Of a stretch of 64,000 nucleotides of DNA, positions 8,824-17,613 are shown in pieces; the first letter of the stretch is position 1; the number at the start of each line of letters is the position of its first letter. The notes under the pieces are model-generated. The model did not search any database. It saw nothing but the letters and a program-made list of their open reading frames with translations, and had not been told where the DNA came from. Source of the DNA: Polaromonas sp. A23. GTDB taxonomy: Bacteria > Pseudomonadota > Gammaproteobacteria > Burkholderiales > Burkholderiaceae_C. The position numbers were made by a program, and so were the translations under genes. The DNA lies in contig NZ_MUNO01000005.1 in the NCBI RefSeq assembly GCF_002001015.1, positions 1 to 64,000 on the forward strand, read 5' to 3'.

Positions 8824-9573
8824 ATGAAGGTCTTGGTACCCGTCAAACGCGTTGTGGATTACAACGTCAAAGTCCGCGTCAAATCCGATGGCACCGGTGT
8901 CGATATCGCCAACGTCAAAATGAGCATGAACCCGTTTGACGAGATAGCCGTCGAGGAGGCCACACGGTTGAAGGAAAAGGGTGTCGTGACCGAAGTGATC
9001 GCCGTGAGCTGCGGCGTCGCGCAATGCCAGGAAACCCTGCGTACGGCCATGGCCATCGGTGCTGACCGTGCCATCCTGGTCGAGACCGCCGAAGAGCTGC
9101 AGCCGCTGGCGGTGGCCAAGCTGCTCAAGGCCCTGGTCGATAAAGAGCAGCCGCAACTGGTGATCCTGGGCAAGCAGGCGATTGATGACGACTGCAACCA
9201 GACCGGCCAGATGCTGGCCGCGTTGCTGGGCTGGCCCCAGGCAACCTTTGCCTCCAAGGTCGATGTGGCCGACGGCAAAGCGGTTGTCATGCGCGAAGTC
9301 GACGGTGGCATGGAAACCCTGTCGCTGACGCTGCCCGCCATCATCACCACCGACTTGCGCCTGAACGAGCCGCGTTATGTGACCTTGCCCAACATCATGA
9401 AGGCTAAGAAAAAGCAGCTGGACAACTTCAAACCGGAAGACCTGGGTGTCGATGTCAAACCGCGCATCAAGACGCTCAAGGTCAGCGAGCCACCCAAGCG
9501 CAGCGCCGGCATCAAGGTGCCCGACGTCGCCACGCTGGTGGACAAGCTCCGCAACGAAGCCAAAGTAATTTAA
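8824..9573 (+). CDS. etfB: Electron transfer flavoprotein, beta subunit
   Basis: A 249-residue ETF beta subunit (FixA family). The start [19 protein letters not shown] at 8824 is the standard N-terminus, 8 nt after GGAG; an in-frame ATG 36 nt upstream would add a non-homologous tail. Visible motifs include [11 protein letters not shown] and the AMP-binding region around [14 protein letters not shown]. With EtfA it forms the soluble FAD/AMP heterodimer that carries electrons from acyl-CoA and related dehydrogenases to ETF:quinone oxidoreductase. It is 11 bp from etfA and upstream of an acyl-CoA dehydrogenase. Confidence 0.96.
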   Translation: MKVLVPVKRVVDYNVKVRVKSDGTGVDIANVKMSMNPFDEIAVEEATRLKEKGVVTEVIAVSCGVAQCQETLRTAMAIGADRAILVETAEELQPLAVAKLLKALVDKEQPQLVILGKQAIDDDCNQTGQMLAALLGWPQATFASKVDVADGKAVVMREVDGGMETLSLTLPAIITTDLRLNEPRYVTLPNIMKAKKKQLDNFKPEDLGVDVKPRIKTLKVSEPPKRSAGIKVPDVATLVDKLRNEAKVI

Positions 9574-9584
9574 GGACTGATGAC

Positions 9585-10526
9585 ATGACCGCACTCGCAT
9601 CACTCGTCGTAGCAGAACACGACAACGCAACCATCCGCCCCGCGACCCTCAACACCGTGACAGCCGCCGCCCAGTGCGGCGGCGACGTGCATGTGCTGGT
9701 GGCCGGACTGAATGCCGGCGCAGCCGCCCAGGCTGCCAGCCAGATCGCCGGCGTCGCCAAGGTCATCCACGTGGATGGCGCGCATTTCGAACACGGCCTG
9801 GCCGAAAACATGGCGGCGCAAGTCATTGCGCTAGCCAGCAGCTATTCGCACATCCTTTTTCCGGCTACCGCTTCGGGCAAGAACATTGCGCCGCGCGTCG
9901 CTGCCTTGCTCGACGTCGGCCAGATCTCCGACATCACCAAGGTCGATGCAGTCGATACCTTCGAGCGCCCGATTTATGCCGGCAACGCGATTGCCATCGT
10001 GCAAAGCCTGGACGCGACCAAAGTCATTACCGTGCGCACCACCGGGTTTGACGCGGCAGCTGCCACGGGCGGCTCAGCGGTAGTAGAAACTGTGACCGGT
10101 GTCGCCGACAGCGGCAAGTCCACTTTTGTCGGCAGCGAAATCGCCAAGAGCGACCGCCCCGAACTGACAGCGGCGAAGATCATCGTCAGCGGTGGCCGTG
10201 CGCTGGGCAGTGCCGAGAAGTTCAATGAAGTCATGACGCCGCTGGCCGACAAGCTCGGTGCGGCACTCGGTGCTTCGCGTGCCGCGGTCGATGCCGGCTA
10301 CGCGCCCAATGACTGGCAGGTCGGCCAGACCGGCAAGATCGTTGCGCCGCAGCTCTACATTGCGGCCGGTATCAGCGGCGCGATTCAGCATCTGGCCGGC
10401 ATGAAAGACAGCAAGGTCATCGTGGCAATCAACAAGGATGCTGAAGCTCCGATTTTCAGCGTCGCGGATTACGGGCTAGAAGCCGACCTGTTTACGGCGG
10501 TGCCGGAACTGGTCGCGGCACTTTAA
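9585..10526 (+). CDS. etfA: Electron transfer flavoprotein, alpha subunit
   Basis: A 313-residue ETF alpha subunit. The C-terminal FAD-binding domain is intact: VVSGGRALGSAEKF, then GASRAAVDAG, the QVGQTGKIVAPQLYIAAGIS segment and AINKDAEAPIFSVADYG. Length is normal for the family. It accepts electrons from flavin dehydrogenases in partnership with EtfB, with which it is co-transcribed. A strong terminator follows 13 bp after the stop, so the etfBA unit ends here even though the acyl-CoA dehydrogenase gene follows on the same strand. Confidence 0.96.
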   Translation: MTALASLVVAEHDNATIRPATLNTVTAAAQCGGDVHVLVAGLNAGAAAQAASQIAGVAKVIHVDGAHFEHGLAENMAAQVIALASSYSHILFPATASGKNIAPRVAALLDVGQISDITKVDAVDTFERPIYAGNAIAIVQSLDATKVITVRTTGFDAAAATGGSAVVETVTGVADSGKSTFVGSEIAKSDRPELTAAKIIVSGGRALGSAEKFNEVMTPLADKLGAALGASRAAVDAGYAPNDWQVGQTGKIVAPQLYIAAGISGAIQHLAGMKDSKVIVAINKDAEAPIFSVADYGLEADLFTAVPELVAAL

Positions 10527-10539
10527 TTTCTGCCAATAG

Positions 10540-10568
10540 AAAAGGCATCGTTCGCGGTGCCTTTTTTT
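10540..10568 (+). terminator. Rho-independent terminator after etfA
   Basis: Arms AAAAGGCA (10540-10547) and TGCCTTTT (10558-10565) enclose a 10-nt loop and lead into a T-run to 10568. Position 13 bp after the etfA stop and the form are typical of an intrinsic terminator. Confidence 0.8.
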
Positions 10569-10618
10569 GCGCCGATCCGCCGGCGGATTGATTGACATCT
10601 GGACACTGGAGACAAGAC

Positions 10619-12409
10619 ATGAGCTACAAAGCCCCCCTCAAGGACATGCTGTTTGACATCAAACATCTCGCCAACATCGACGCGGTGGCACAGATGCCGG
10701 GTTTTGAGGAGGCTGGTTTTGACACCGCTCAAGCCGTGCTCGAAGAGTGCGCCAAGTTCAACGAGGGTGTGCTCGCGCCACTGAACCGCGAGGGCGATAT
10801 CAATCCGTCAAGCTGGAAAAACGGCGCGGTCACGACGACACCCGGCTTCAAGGAAGCCTACAAACAATACGCCGAAGGCGGCTGGCAGGGCTTGCAGCAT
10901 CCGCTGGACTTCGGTGGACAGGGCCTGCCCAAAACCATAGGTGCGGCCTGCGGTGAAATGCTGAATTCGGCCAACATGAGTTTTGCGCTGTGCCCGCTGC
11001 TGAGCGACGGCGCGATCGAGGCGCTGTTGACTGCCGGTTCGGACGAGCTCAAGGCCACCTATCTGGAAAAACTGGTTAGCGGCCAATGGACCGGCACCAT
11101 GAACCTGACCGAGCCGCAGGCCGGCTCGGACCTGGCCATGGTGCGCAGCCGCGCCGAGCCGCAGCCCGATGGCACTTACAAAATCTTCGGCACCAAGATT
11201 TTCATCACCTACGGTGAACACGACATGGCCGGGAACATCGTGCACCTGGTGCTGGCTCGGGTTACTGGCGCGCCGGAAGGCGTCAAGGGCATCAGCCTGT
11301 TCGTCGTGCCCAAGTTCATGGTCGGCAAGGACGGCGCGCTGGGTGCGCGCAACGACGTGCACTGTGTCAGCATCGAACACAAGCTGGGTATCAAGGCCAG
11401 CCCGACGGCCGTACTGCAGTTCGGCGACCACGGCGGTGCCGTCGGCTACATCGTTGGCCAGGAGAATCGCGGCCTCGAGTACATGTTCATCATGATGAAC
11501 TCGGCGCGTTACGCCGTCGGCATGCAGGGCATTGCGATTGCCGAGCGCGCTTACCAGAAGGCCGTGGCCTTCGCGAAGGACCGCGTGCAGAGCCGGCCCG
11601 TTGATGGCTCCATCGCCGCGAGCGCACCCATCATTCACCACCCCGACGTCAAGCGCATGTTGATGACCATGCGCGCTTACACCGAAGGCTGCCGTGCGAT
11701 GGCTTCGGTGGCAGCCGCCGCCTACGACGCTTCGCATCACCACCCCGACGCGGACGTGCGCAAGCAGAACCAGACCTTCTATGAATACATGGTGCCTCTC
11801 GTCAAGGGCTACAGCACAGAGATGAGCCTGGAAGTCACATCGTTGGGCGTGCAGGTGCACGGCGGCATGGGCTTCATCGAGGAAACCGGTGCGGCGCAGT
11901 ATTACCGCGACGCAAAAATCCTGACGATTTACGAAGGCACCACCGCCATCCAGGCGAATGACCTGGTGGGCCGCAAGACAGCACGTGATGGCGGCCAAAC
12001 GGCCAAGGCGATTGCTGCGCAGATTGAAAAGACGGAAGCCGAACTTGCCAAGCAGGGTAGTGCGGCGGCGAAAGCCGTCGCCAAACGCCTCAAGGCCGCG
12101 CGCGAGGCTTTTGTCGATGTGGTGAACTTTGTCGCCGGCAACACCAAGGCCAGCCCGAATGCGGTGTTTGCTGGCAGCGTGCCTTACCTGATGCTGGCCG
12201 GCAACGTGGTAGCTGGCTGGCAGATGGCGCGCTCGCTGCTGATAGCCGAGGAGCATCTGGCCCGCGGCGAAGACGCCGCCTTCATGCAGGCCAAGGTCAC
12301 CACCGCTGTTTTCTACGCCGACCATCTGCTCAGCAAAGTGCCGGGCATGCGCGACAGCATTGTTGAAGGTGCCGACAGCGTGACCGCGCTGGCGCTCGAG
12401 GCCTTCTGA
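10619..12409 (+). CDS. Acyl-CoA dehydrogenase (long, with C-terminal extension domain)
   Basis: A 596-residue FAD acyl-CoA dehydrogenase, longer than the 380-400 residues of classical members because of an extra C-terminal domain, as in the FadE-like group common in Burkholderiales. It begins MSYKAPLKDMLFDIKHL at 10619; the frame is open 27 nt further upstream but GGAG lies just before this ATG. Motifs include TGTMNLTEPQAGSDL (flavin contact) and VQVHGGMGFIEETG. It catalyses alpha,beta-desaturation of an acyl-CoA, passing electrons to the neighbouring ETF. Chain-length preference is not readable from sequence. Confidence 0.93.
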   Translation: MSYKAPLKDMLFDIKHLANIDAVAQMPGFEEAGFDTAQAVLEECAKFNEGVLAPLNREGDINPSSWKNGAVTTTPGFKEAYKQYAEGGWQGLQHPLDFGGQGLPKTIGAACGEMLNSANMSFALCPLLSDGAIEALLTAGSDELKATYLEKLVSGQWTGTMNLTEPQAGSDLAMVRSRAEPQPDGTYKIFGTKIFITYGEHDMAGNIVHLVLARVTGAPEGVKGISLFVVPKFMVGKDGALGARNDVHCVSIEHKLGIKASPTAVLQFGDHGGAVGYIVGQENRGLEYMFIMMNSARYAVGMQGIAIAERAYQKAVAFAKDRVQSRPVDGSIAASAPIIHHPDVKRMLMTMRAYTEGCRAMASVAAAAYDASHHHPDADVRKQNQTFYEYMVPLVKGYSTEMSLEVTSLGVQVHGGMGFIEETGAAQYYRDAKILTIYEGTTAIQANDLVGRKTARDGGQTAKAIAAQIEKTEAELAKQGSAAAKAVAKRLKAAREAFVDVVNFVAGNTKASPNAVFAGSVPYLMLAGNVVAGWQMARSLLIAEEHLARGEDAAFMQAKVTTAVFYADHLLSKVPGMRDSIVEGADSVTALALEAF

Positions 12410-12420
12410 TCTGCCTGTTT

Positions 12421-12474
12421 GCTATATTTTTTATAGCTGCTGTCGCCCGATTGACAAGGGCCGGGCTCACTTTT
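12421..12474 (+). repeat. Copy 1 of the GCTAT/ATAGCTGCT repeat family
   Basis: The stretch begins GCTAT-N7-ATAGCTGCT, continues with GCCC-N9-GGGC and ends CTCACTTTT. It matches seven other copies in this window in order and spacing. It lies between the acyl-CoA dehydrogenase stop and the next gene. Confidence 0.75.
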
Positions 12475-12510
12475 AACTATAAATTCTGCTGAAACCACAC
12501 CGGAGACACC

Positions 12511-13473
12511 ATGTCCAGACTTCCCGCGCCCCTGAACAGCCTGCCATTGCCCATCATCGGTTCACCGTTGTTCATCATCAGCAATCCCAAGCTGGTGATT
12601 GCCCAGTGCATCGCCGGGGTCGTGGGCGCCATGCCTGCCTTGAATGCCCGGCCTGCATCGCAGCTTGACGAATGGCTGGCCGAGATCACCGAGACGCTGT
12701 CGGCCTACAACAAGGCCAATCCCGACAAGCCCGCTGCTCCGTTCGCGATCAATCAGATCGTGCACAAGTCCAACGAGCGGTTGGAACATGACATGGAAAT
12801 GTGCGTGAAGTACAAGGTGCCTATCTATATCACCAGCCTGGGTGCGCGCGAAGACATCAACGCCGCAGCGCACAGCTACGGCGGTGTTGTGCTGCACGAC
12901 ATCATTAACAACAGGTTTGCCCGCAAGGCGATTGAAAAGGGCGCCGACGGCCTGGTGGCTGTGGCCGCCGGTGCCGGCGGCCATGCCGGCGTCAAGAGCC
13001 CGTTCGCGCTGATCCAGGAAATCCGCCAGTGGTTTGACGGCCCTCTGGCGCTGTCCGGTGCCATTTCTACCGGCGGCGCGGTGCTGGCCGCGCAGGCCAT
13101 GGGTGCCGATTTTGCCTATATCGGCTCGGCCTTCATTGCCACCGAAGAGGCGCGCGCCTCGGACGCCTACAAACAGTCCATCGTCGACAGCAACAGCGAC
13201 GACATTGTTTACTCCAGCCTGTTCACCGGTGTACATGGCAACTACCTCCGGCCTTCCATTGTTGCGGCGGGCATGGACCCCGACAACCTGCCCGATGGCG
13301 ACCTGAAGACCATGAACTTTGCCAGCGGCGAGGGCAGCAAGTCCAAGGCCTGGAAAGACATCTGGGGCTGCGGCCAGGGCATTGGCGCGGTGACCAAAGT
13401 GCAGAGCACCGCTGACTATGTCGCGCAACTCAAGCGCGAGTACCAGGAAGCGCGCCAAAGGGTCTGCGCTTAA
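12511..13473 (+). CDS. Nitronate monooxygenase / 2-nitropropane dioxygenase family protein
   Basis: A 320-residue FMN-dependent TIM-barrel protein of the NMO family. The phosphate-binding part AAGAGGHAG and the following SGAISTGGAVLAAQAMGADF are intact, as is IGSAFIATEEA. The ATG follows GGAGACACC. Members oxidise propionate-3-nitronate and similar nitronates, but many in this branch are annotated only by similarity, and location beside acyl-CoA genes suggests that an enoyl-reductase-like role is also possible. The family call is sure and the substrate is not. Confidence 0.85.
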   Translation: MSRLPAPLNSLPLPIIGSPLFIISNPKLVIAQCIAGVVGAMPALNARPASQLDEWLAEITETLSAYNKANPDKPAAPFAINQIVHKSNERLEHDMEMCVKYKVPIYITSLGAREDINAAAHSYGGVVLHDIINNRFARKAIEKGADGLVAVAAGAGGHAGVKSPFALIQEIRQWFDGPLALSGAISTGGAVLAAQAMGADFAYIGSAFIATEEARASDAYKQSIVDSNSDDIVYSSLFTGVHGNYLRPSIVAAGMDPDNLPDGDLKTMNFASGEGSKSKAWKDIWGCGQGIGAVTKVQSTADYVAQLKREYQEARQRVCA

Positions 13474-13493
13474 GCGCCTGAGCTTTTCGCTGC

Positions 13494-14567
13494 ATGGAGC
13501 CGACTGCCGCTGAACGGACGCTGTCGGCGCAGCGCCTGCCGGGCATTGATGCCCTGAAGGCGATGGGGTGCGTGCTGATCGTCTGGCACCACCTGGCTTT
13601 TTACGGCCCCATGAGTGACGTGGTCCACACCGCGGCACCGGGACTGGTGAACTGGCTGTATGACTACGGCCGCATGGCGGTGCAGATCTTTCTGGTGGTG
13701 GGTGGCTTTCTCGCCGCTGCGTCACTGGCGCCGCAGGGCAGGAGCGTGGTTCGCAATCCGCTTTCACTCATCCTGCGCCGCTATCGCCGGCTGGCGCTGC
13801 CGCTGATGGTGGCAGTAGCCGTCACCGTCGTTGTGGCCGCAAGCGTGCGGCCCTGGCTGCAACACCCCTCCGTTCCCGATGCGCCAAGCTTCTGGCAACT
13901 GCTGGCGCACCTGTTCTTGCTGCAGGACCTACTCGGCCAGGAGGCGCTCTCGGCTGGCATCTGGTACGTGGCGATTGACTTTCAGCTGTTCGTGATCAGC
14001 GTCGTGCTTCTCACGCTTTGGCCCGGCACACGCCACCGCTGGGCTGTGCTGGTCCTGGCGGCAGCGTCGCTGCTGGTCTTCAACCGCCACCCAGGGATGG
14101 ACATGACCGGGCTGTATTTCTTCGGGTCCTATGCGCTGGGCATGCTGGCCTGGTGGGCCTCGCGCAGTGCGCAGCCGTCACGCTGGCTGCTGGCCATGCT
14201 CGGGCTCGCCGGGATGGCATTGGCGCTGGATTTTCGCGGCCGTTTGCTGGTAGCGCTGCTGGTGGCGCTGGCCCTCGTCTGGCTGCAGCGCAGTGGCCAT
14301 GGTGCGGCCAGGCGCTGGCTGCAGACACCGTGGCTGCTCGGGCTGGGACAGATTTCCTATTCGGTCTTCCTGATCCACTTTCCGGTTTGCCTGCTGGTCA
14401 ATGCTGTGGTGACTCACTTGTGGCCGGTACAACTCGCGGCCAACAGCCTTGGACTCGTCGCTGCTTTCCTGTTGTCCTTGCTGGCTGGTTGGGGCCTGTA
14501 CCGGGGTGTCGAATCACCCGGCGCGCCCTGGCGCCGCGTGCGGCCTCCTGCATTTCTTCGTTCCTGA
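13494..14567 (+). CDS. Acyltransferase family 3 membrane protein
   Basis: A 357-residue integral membrane protein with about ten hydrophobic helices, fitting the acyltransferase_3 (OafA/NodX-like) family. The N-terminal GIDALKAMGCVLIVWHHLAF holds the conserved His in the first helix region. Such enzymes transfer acetyl or other acyl groups onto sugars of surface polysaccharides or other periplasmic acceptors. It starts 20 bp after the NMO gene, so it may be co-transcribed, though no functional link is evident. Confidence 0.82.
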   Translation: MEPTAAERTLSAQRLPGIDALKAMGCVLIVWHHLAFYGPMSDVVHTAAPGLVNWLYDYGRMAVQIFLVVGGFLAAASLAPQGRSVVRNPLSLILRRYRRLALPLMVAVAVTVVVAASVRPWLQHPSVPDAPSFWQLLAHLFLLQDLLGQEALSAGIWYVAIDFQLFVISVVLLTLWPGTRHRWAVLVLAAASLLVFNRHPGMDMTGLYFFGSYALGMLAWWASRSAQPSRWLLAMLGLAGMALALDFRGRLLVALLVALALVWLQRSGHGAARRWLQTPWLLGLGQISYSVFLIHFPVCLLVNAVVTHLWPVQLAANSLGLVAAFLLSLLAGWGLYRGVESPGAPWRRVRPPAFLRS

Positions 14568-14674
14568 GCGTCAGGATAGTTTCTCAGGCCGAAATGTGCC
14601 TTTTCCCCTTGTTCTGCGGGCGATGTTTGCTACTGATATGGTAGCAATGCATTCGACAGTTTAGAGATGCAGCC

Positions 14675-14719
14675 TTGCGTTGCCGTGGCGCAGGTGTATA
14701 CTGTTTATTCATACAGTAT
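14675..14719 (+). promoter_or_regulatory. SOS (LexA) box overlapping a sigma-70 promoter
   Basis: CTGTTTATTCATACAG (14701-14716) is a CTG-N10-CAG LexA box, and the symmetry extends to ATA...TAT (14698-14719). A -35 TTGCGT (14675-14680) and -10 TATACT (14697-14702) with a 16-bp spacer overlap it, so LexA bound here would cover the -10. The ATG of the radical SAM gene is 15 nt downstream. This is a strong pattern match to the Gram-negative SOS consensus. Confidence 0.85.
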
Positions 14720-14730
14720 TCGAGAAACCC

Positions 14731-15819
14731 ATGTCCGAGGCCTTCATTCCGCTGCACGCCATCAAGGGCCGTGGAACGGCCACGCGACTGGCCCACCGCT
14801 TTACCAAGGATGTGCGCGATGCCTGGGACGACGGATGGGGGACGCTGGAGGACGCAGCCCTGGACGAAAAACCGCCCGAGACCGAAGTGACGTTCGAGGA
14901 TGCCCGCAGCGCCATCGCCCGCAACGATTCGCCCGACATTTATTTCGACTACTCAGTCAACCCCTACCGCGGTTGCGAGCACGGCTGTATCTACTGTTAC
15001 GCGCGGCCGACGCACAGCTACCTCAATCTCTCGCCAGGGTTGGACTTTGAAACAAGGCTCATCGCCAAGCGCAACATCGCTGCGGTGCTGCGTGCCGACC
15101 TGGCCAAAAGCAGCTACCTGCCCAAGCTGATCAACATCGGCTCGGCCACCGATTGTTATCAGCCGATCGAACGTGAATTGCGTCTGACGCGCGGCCTGAT
15201 CGAACTGATGCAGGAAGTGCGGCACCCGCTGGCATTGGTCACCAAGTCCAGCGGTGTGGAGCGCGACCTGGACCTGCTGGCGCCCATGGCCGCGGACAAG
15301 CTGGCCGCGGTATACGTGACCATCACCACGCTGGACGGCGAACTCGCCCGCAAGCTGGAGCCGCGCGCGGCCGCGCCGCACCGGCGCCTGCGCACCATCC
15401 GGGCGATGGCCGACGCCGGTATTCCCGTGGGTGTGAGTGTGGCCCCGCAGATTCCGTTTGTGAACGACGACATGGAGCAGGTGCTGCAGGCCGCCTTTGA
15501 GGCCGGCGCACGCACGGCGTTTTACACCGTGGTCCGCCTGCCCTGGGAAGTGGCGCCGCTGTTCAGACAGTGGCTGGCGCTGCATTACCCCCAGCGTGCG
15601 GACCGCATCATGGCGCGCATCCAGGAGATGCGCGGCGGCAAGGACTATGACAGTGACTTCGCCTCGCGCATGAAAGGCAGCGGTCTGTGGGCCGACCTGA
15701 TCAAGCAGCGTTTTGAGAAAACCTGCCATCGGCTGGGCCTGAACCGCCAGCGCACCGAGCTTGACTTCAGCCGGTTCACGCCGCCGGTGCGGCCTTCCGC
15801 GCAGGGCAGCCTCTTTTAG
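14731..15819 (+). CDS. PA0069-family radical SAM protein, SOS-regulated
   Basis: A 362-residue radical SAM protein. The cluster-binding motif is CEHGCIYC with Cys at about 82, 86 and 89, preceded by NPYRGC, as in the PA0069 / Rv2578c group related to spore photoproduct lyase-like enzymes. The start is the ATG at 14731, just after the LexA box; upstream in-frame codons would run through that operator. The Fe4S4 cluster and SAM would generate a 5'-deoxyadenosyl radical; the substrate is not known. I recall that PA0069 of Pseudomonas aeruginosa is in the LexA regulon, which agrees with the operator here. A DNA- or nucleotide-damage role is inferred. Confidence 0.92.
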   Translation: MSEAFIPLHAIKGRGTATRLAHRFTKDVRDAWDDGWGTLEDAALDEKPPETEVTFEDARSAIARNDSPDIYFDYSVNPYRGCEHGCIYCYARPTHSYLNLSPGLDFETRLIAKRNIAAVLRADLAKSSYLPKLINIGSATDCYQPIERELRLTRGLIELMQEVRHPLALVTKSSGVERDLDLLAPMAADKLAAVYVTITTLDGELARKLEPRAAAPHRRLRTIRAMADAGIPVGVSVAPQIPFVNDDMEQVLQAAFEAGARTAFYTVVRLPWEVAPLFRQWLALHYPQRADRIMARIQEMRGGKDYDSDFASRMKGSGLWADLIKQRFEKTCHRLGLNRQRTELDFSRFTPPVRPSAQGSLF

Positions 15820-15822
15820 CCG

Positions 15823-16692
15823 TCACTCCGACAGCTGACGCGCGTGGTGGTTCAGGTGGTCGGCGATGAAGGTGGCGATAAAGTAATAACCGTGGTCGTA
15901 ACCCGCATGCCGGCGCAGCTGAAGGGCCTGCCCGGCCTGGGCGCAAGCGGCTTCGAACAGCTGCGGGTGCAGTTGCTCGGCGAGGAATTTGTCGGCCAGG
16001 CCCTGGTCGATCAGGATGCCGTCCGGGTAGGGTGCGGCGTGCAGCGCAGCCATCAGGGCCGAGGCATCGTGTGCGGACCAAGTGGCGGTGTCGGTGCCCA
16101 GATAGCCGGTGAAGGCCTTGTGGCCCCACGGGCACTGGCTGGGCGCGCAGATGGGCGCAAAAGCCGAGACCGACTTGAAAAGGCCGGGGTGACGGAGCGC
16201 CAGCGTCAGCGCGCCATGACCACCCATTGAATGACCGAAGATGCCCACGCGGCCGGCATCGATGGGCAGGACGCCGGTCACGAGCGCGATCAGCTCCGTC
16301 GTGATGTAGCTCTCCATGCGGTAGTGCCGCGACCACGGGGCCTCTGTGGCGTCGAGGTAAAAGCCCGCACCGGCACCGAAATCCCAGCTCTCGGTTTCAC
16401 CGGGAATGTTCGCTCCGCGCGGGCTGGTGTCCGGGGCGATCAAAGCCAGGCCGAGTGTGGCGGCCAGCCGCTGGGCGCCTGCCTTGGTCATGAAGGTTTC
16501 TTCATTGCAAGTGAGGCCTGCCAGGTAGATCAGCGCGGGCACTTTGCCGCCGGCTTTCTCGATTACTGTTTGGGGCGGCATGAACACCGAAAACTTCATT
16601 GGCAAGCCGATGACACTGGAGGCGTGCTGGTAAAAGCGCTGCGCGCCGCCGAAGCAAGCGTGTTCGCTGAGAAGCTCGAACGGCGTGCTCAT
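15823..16692 (-). CDS. fghA: S-formylglutathione hydrolase
   Basis: A 289-residue serine esterase of the esterase D / FghA family. The nucleophile is Ser155 in GHSMGGHGA, the acid Asp is near 229-234, and the His is 267 in GYDHGYYF; the N-terminal EHACFGGAQRFYQH is characteristic. It hydrolyses S-formylglutathione to formate and glutathione, the last step of glutathione-dependent formaldehyde oxidation. It is the last gene of the long minus-strand operon, overlaps the preceding hydrolase gene by 4 bp, and ends 3 bp from the convergent radical SAM gene. Confidence 0.96.
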   Translation of the reverse strand: MSTPFELLSEHACFGGAQRFYQHASSVIGLPMKFSVFMPPQTVIEKAGGKVPALIYLAGLTCNEETFMTKAGAQRLAATLGLALIAPDTSPRGANIPGETESWDFGAGAGFYLDATEAPWSRHYRMESYITTELIALVTGVLPIDAGRVGIFGHSMGGHGALTLALRHPGLFKSVSAFAPICAPSQCPWGHKAFTGYLGTDTATWSAHDASALMAALHAAPYPDGILIDQGLADKFLAEQLHPQLFEAACAQAGQALQLRRHAGYDHGYYFIATFIADHLNHHARQLSE

Positions 16693-17603
16693 GCAGTGAG
16701 GCGCTTTTGCACGAGCTCAAGCACAGCATCCGCAAACAGTTGCGGTTTTTCCTGGGGCAGGTTGTGGCCTGCACCGGGAATGATGCGGTGAGAGCGCGGG
16801 CCGGTGAAGAGGTGAGCGTGTTGCGCGGCAGCGGCCGGGGGGCGAACGCCGTCGTCGACGCCGTCGAAGGTGATGCTTGGCACAGTGATGGCCGGTTGCG
16901 TTGCCAGACGCTGTTCTATGGAGGCCAATGCCGGGTCACCCGGGACCAGCCCGAAGCGGTGGCGGTAGGAATGGATGACTACCTCGACAAAGTCCGGGTG
17001 ATCGAAAGCGGCAGCGCTGCGCTCGAAGGTGGCCGCATCGAACTGCCAGGTGGGTGACCACAACTTCCACAACAAGCGGCACAAGGCACGGCGGTCGGCT
17101 GTGAGGCCCGCGCGCCCGCGCTGGCTGTGAAAGTAATACTGGTACCAGAGGCTGCGCTCGTTCTCGGGCGTATCGGGCACCATGGCCTTGGCGATGTTCT
17201 GTATGTTGTAGCTGTTCAGTGAAACCAGGCCGGCGCAGCGCTCAGGCCAAAGGGCCGCCACAACACAGGCCGCACGGCCACCCCAGTCATAACCGGCCAG
17301 CACGGCACGCGGAACTGCCAGCGCATCCATCAGGGCCAGCAGGTCAGCGCCCAGGGCCGCCTGCTCGCCTGAACGCGGCGTGGTATCGCTCAGGAAGCGT
17401 GTGGCACCGTAGCCGCGCAGGTAGGGCACGTAAACACGGCAGCCCTGCGCTGCCAGCAGCGGCGCTACTTCGGCATAGGCATGGATGTCGTAGGGAAAAC
17501 CGTGCATAAGGAACACCGGCGGGCCATCGGCGGGCCCGGCTTCGTACAAGGCCACGTCAAGCACGCCTGCCTTTATCTGGCGCAGAGGTTCGAGCGTATT
17601 CAT
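16689..17603 (-). CDS. Alpha/beta hydrolase with Asp nucleophile (epoxide hydrolase / dehalogenase type)
   Basis: A 304-residue alpha/beta hydrolase. The oxyanion motif HGFP is at 34-37, the nucleophile elbow is GYDWGG with Asp106, and the catalytic His is near 280 in GAGHNLPQEKP. An Asp nucleophile followed by Trp is typical of epoxide hydrolases and haloalkane or haloacid dehalogenases rather than esterases. It sits between adhC (10 bp) and fghA (4-bp overlap), so it is co-expressed with formaldehyde oxidation. Its job there is unknown; it is not a standard pathway member. Confidence 0.88.
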   Translation of the reverse strand: MNTLEPLRQIKAGVLDVALYEAGPADGPPVFLMHGFPYDIHAYAEVAPLLAAQGCRVYVPYLRGYGATRFLSDTTPRSGEQAALGADLLALMDALAVPRAVLAGYDWGGRAACVVAALWPERCAGLVSLNSYNIQNIAKAMVPDTPENERSLWYQYYFHSQRGRAGLTADRRALCRLLWKLWSPTWQFDAATFERSAAAFDHPDFVEVVIHSYRHRFGLVPGDPALASIEQRLATQPAITVPSITFDGVDDGVRPPAAAAQHAHLFTGPRSHRIIPGAGHNLPQEKPQLFADAVLELVQKRLTA

Positions 17604-17613
17604 GCCGCGCCGC

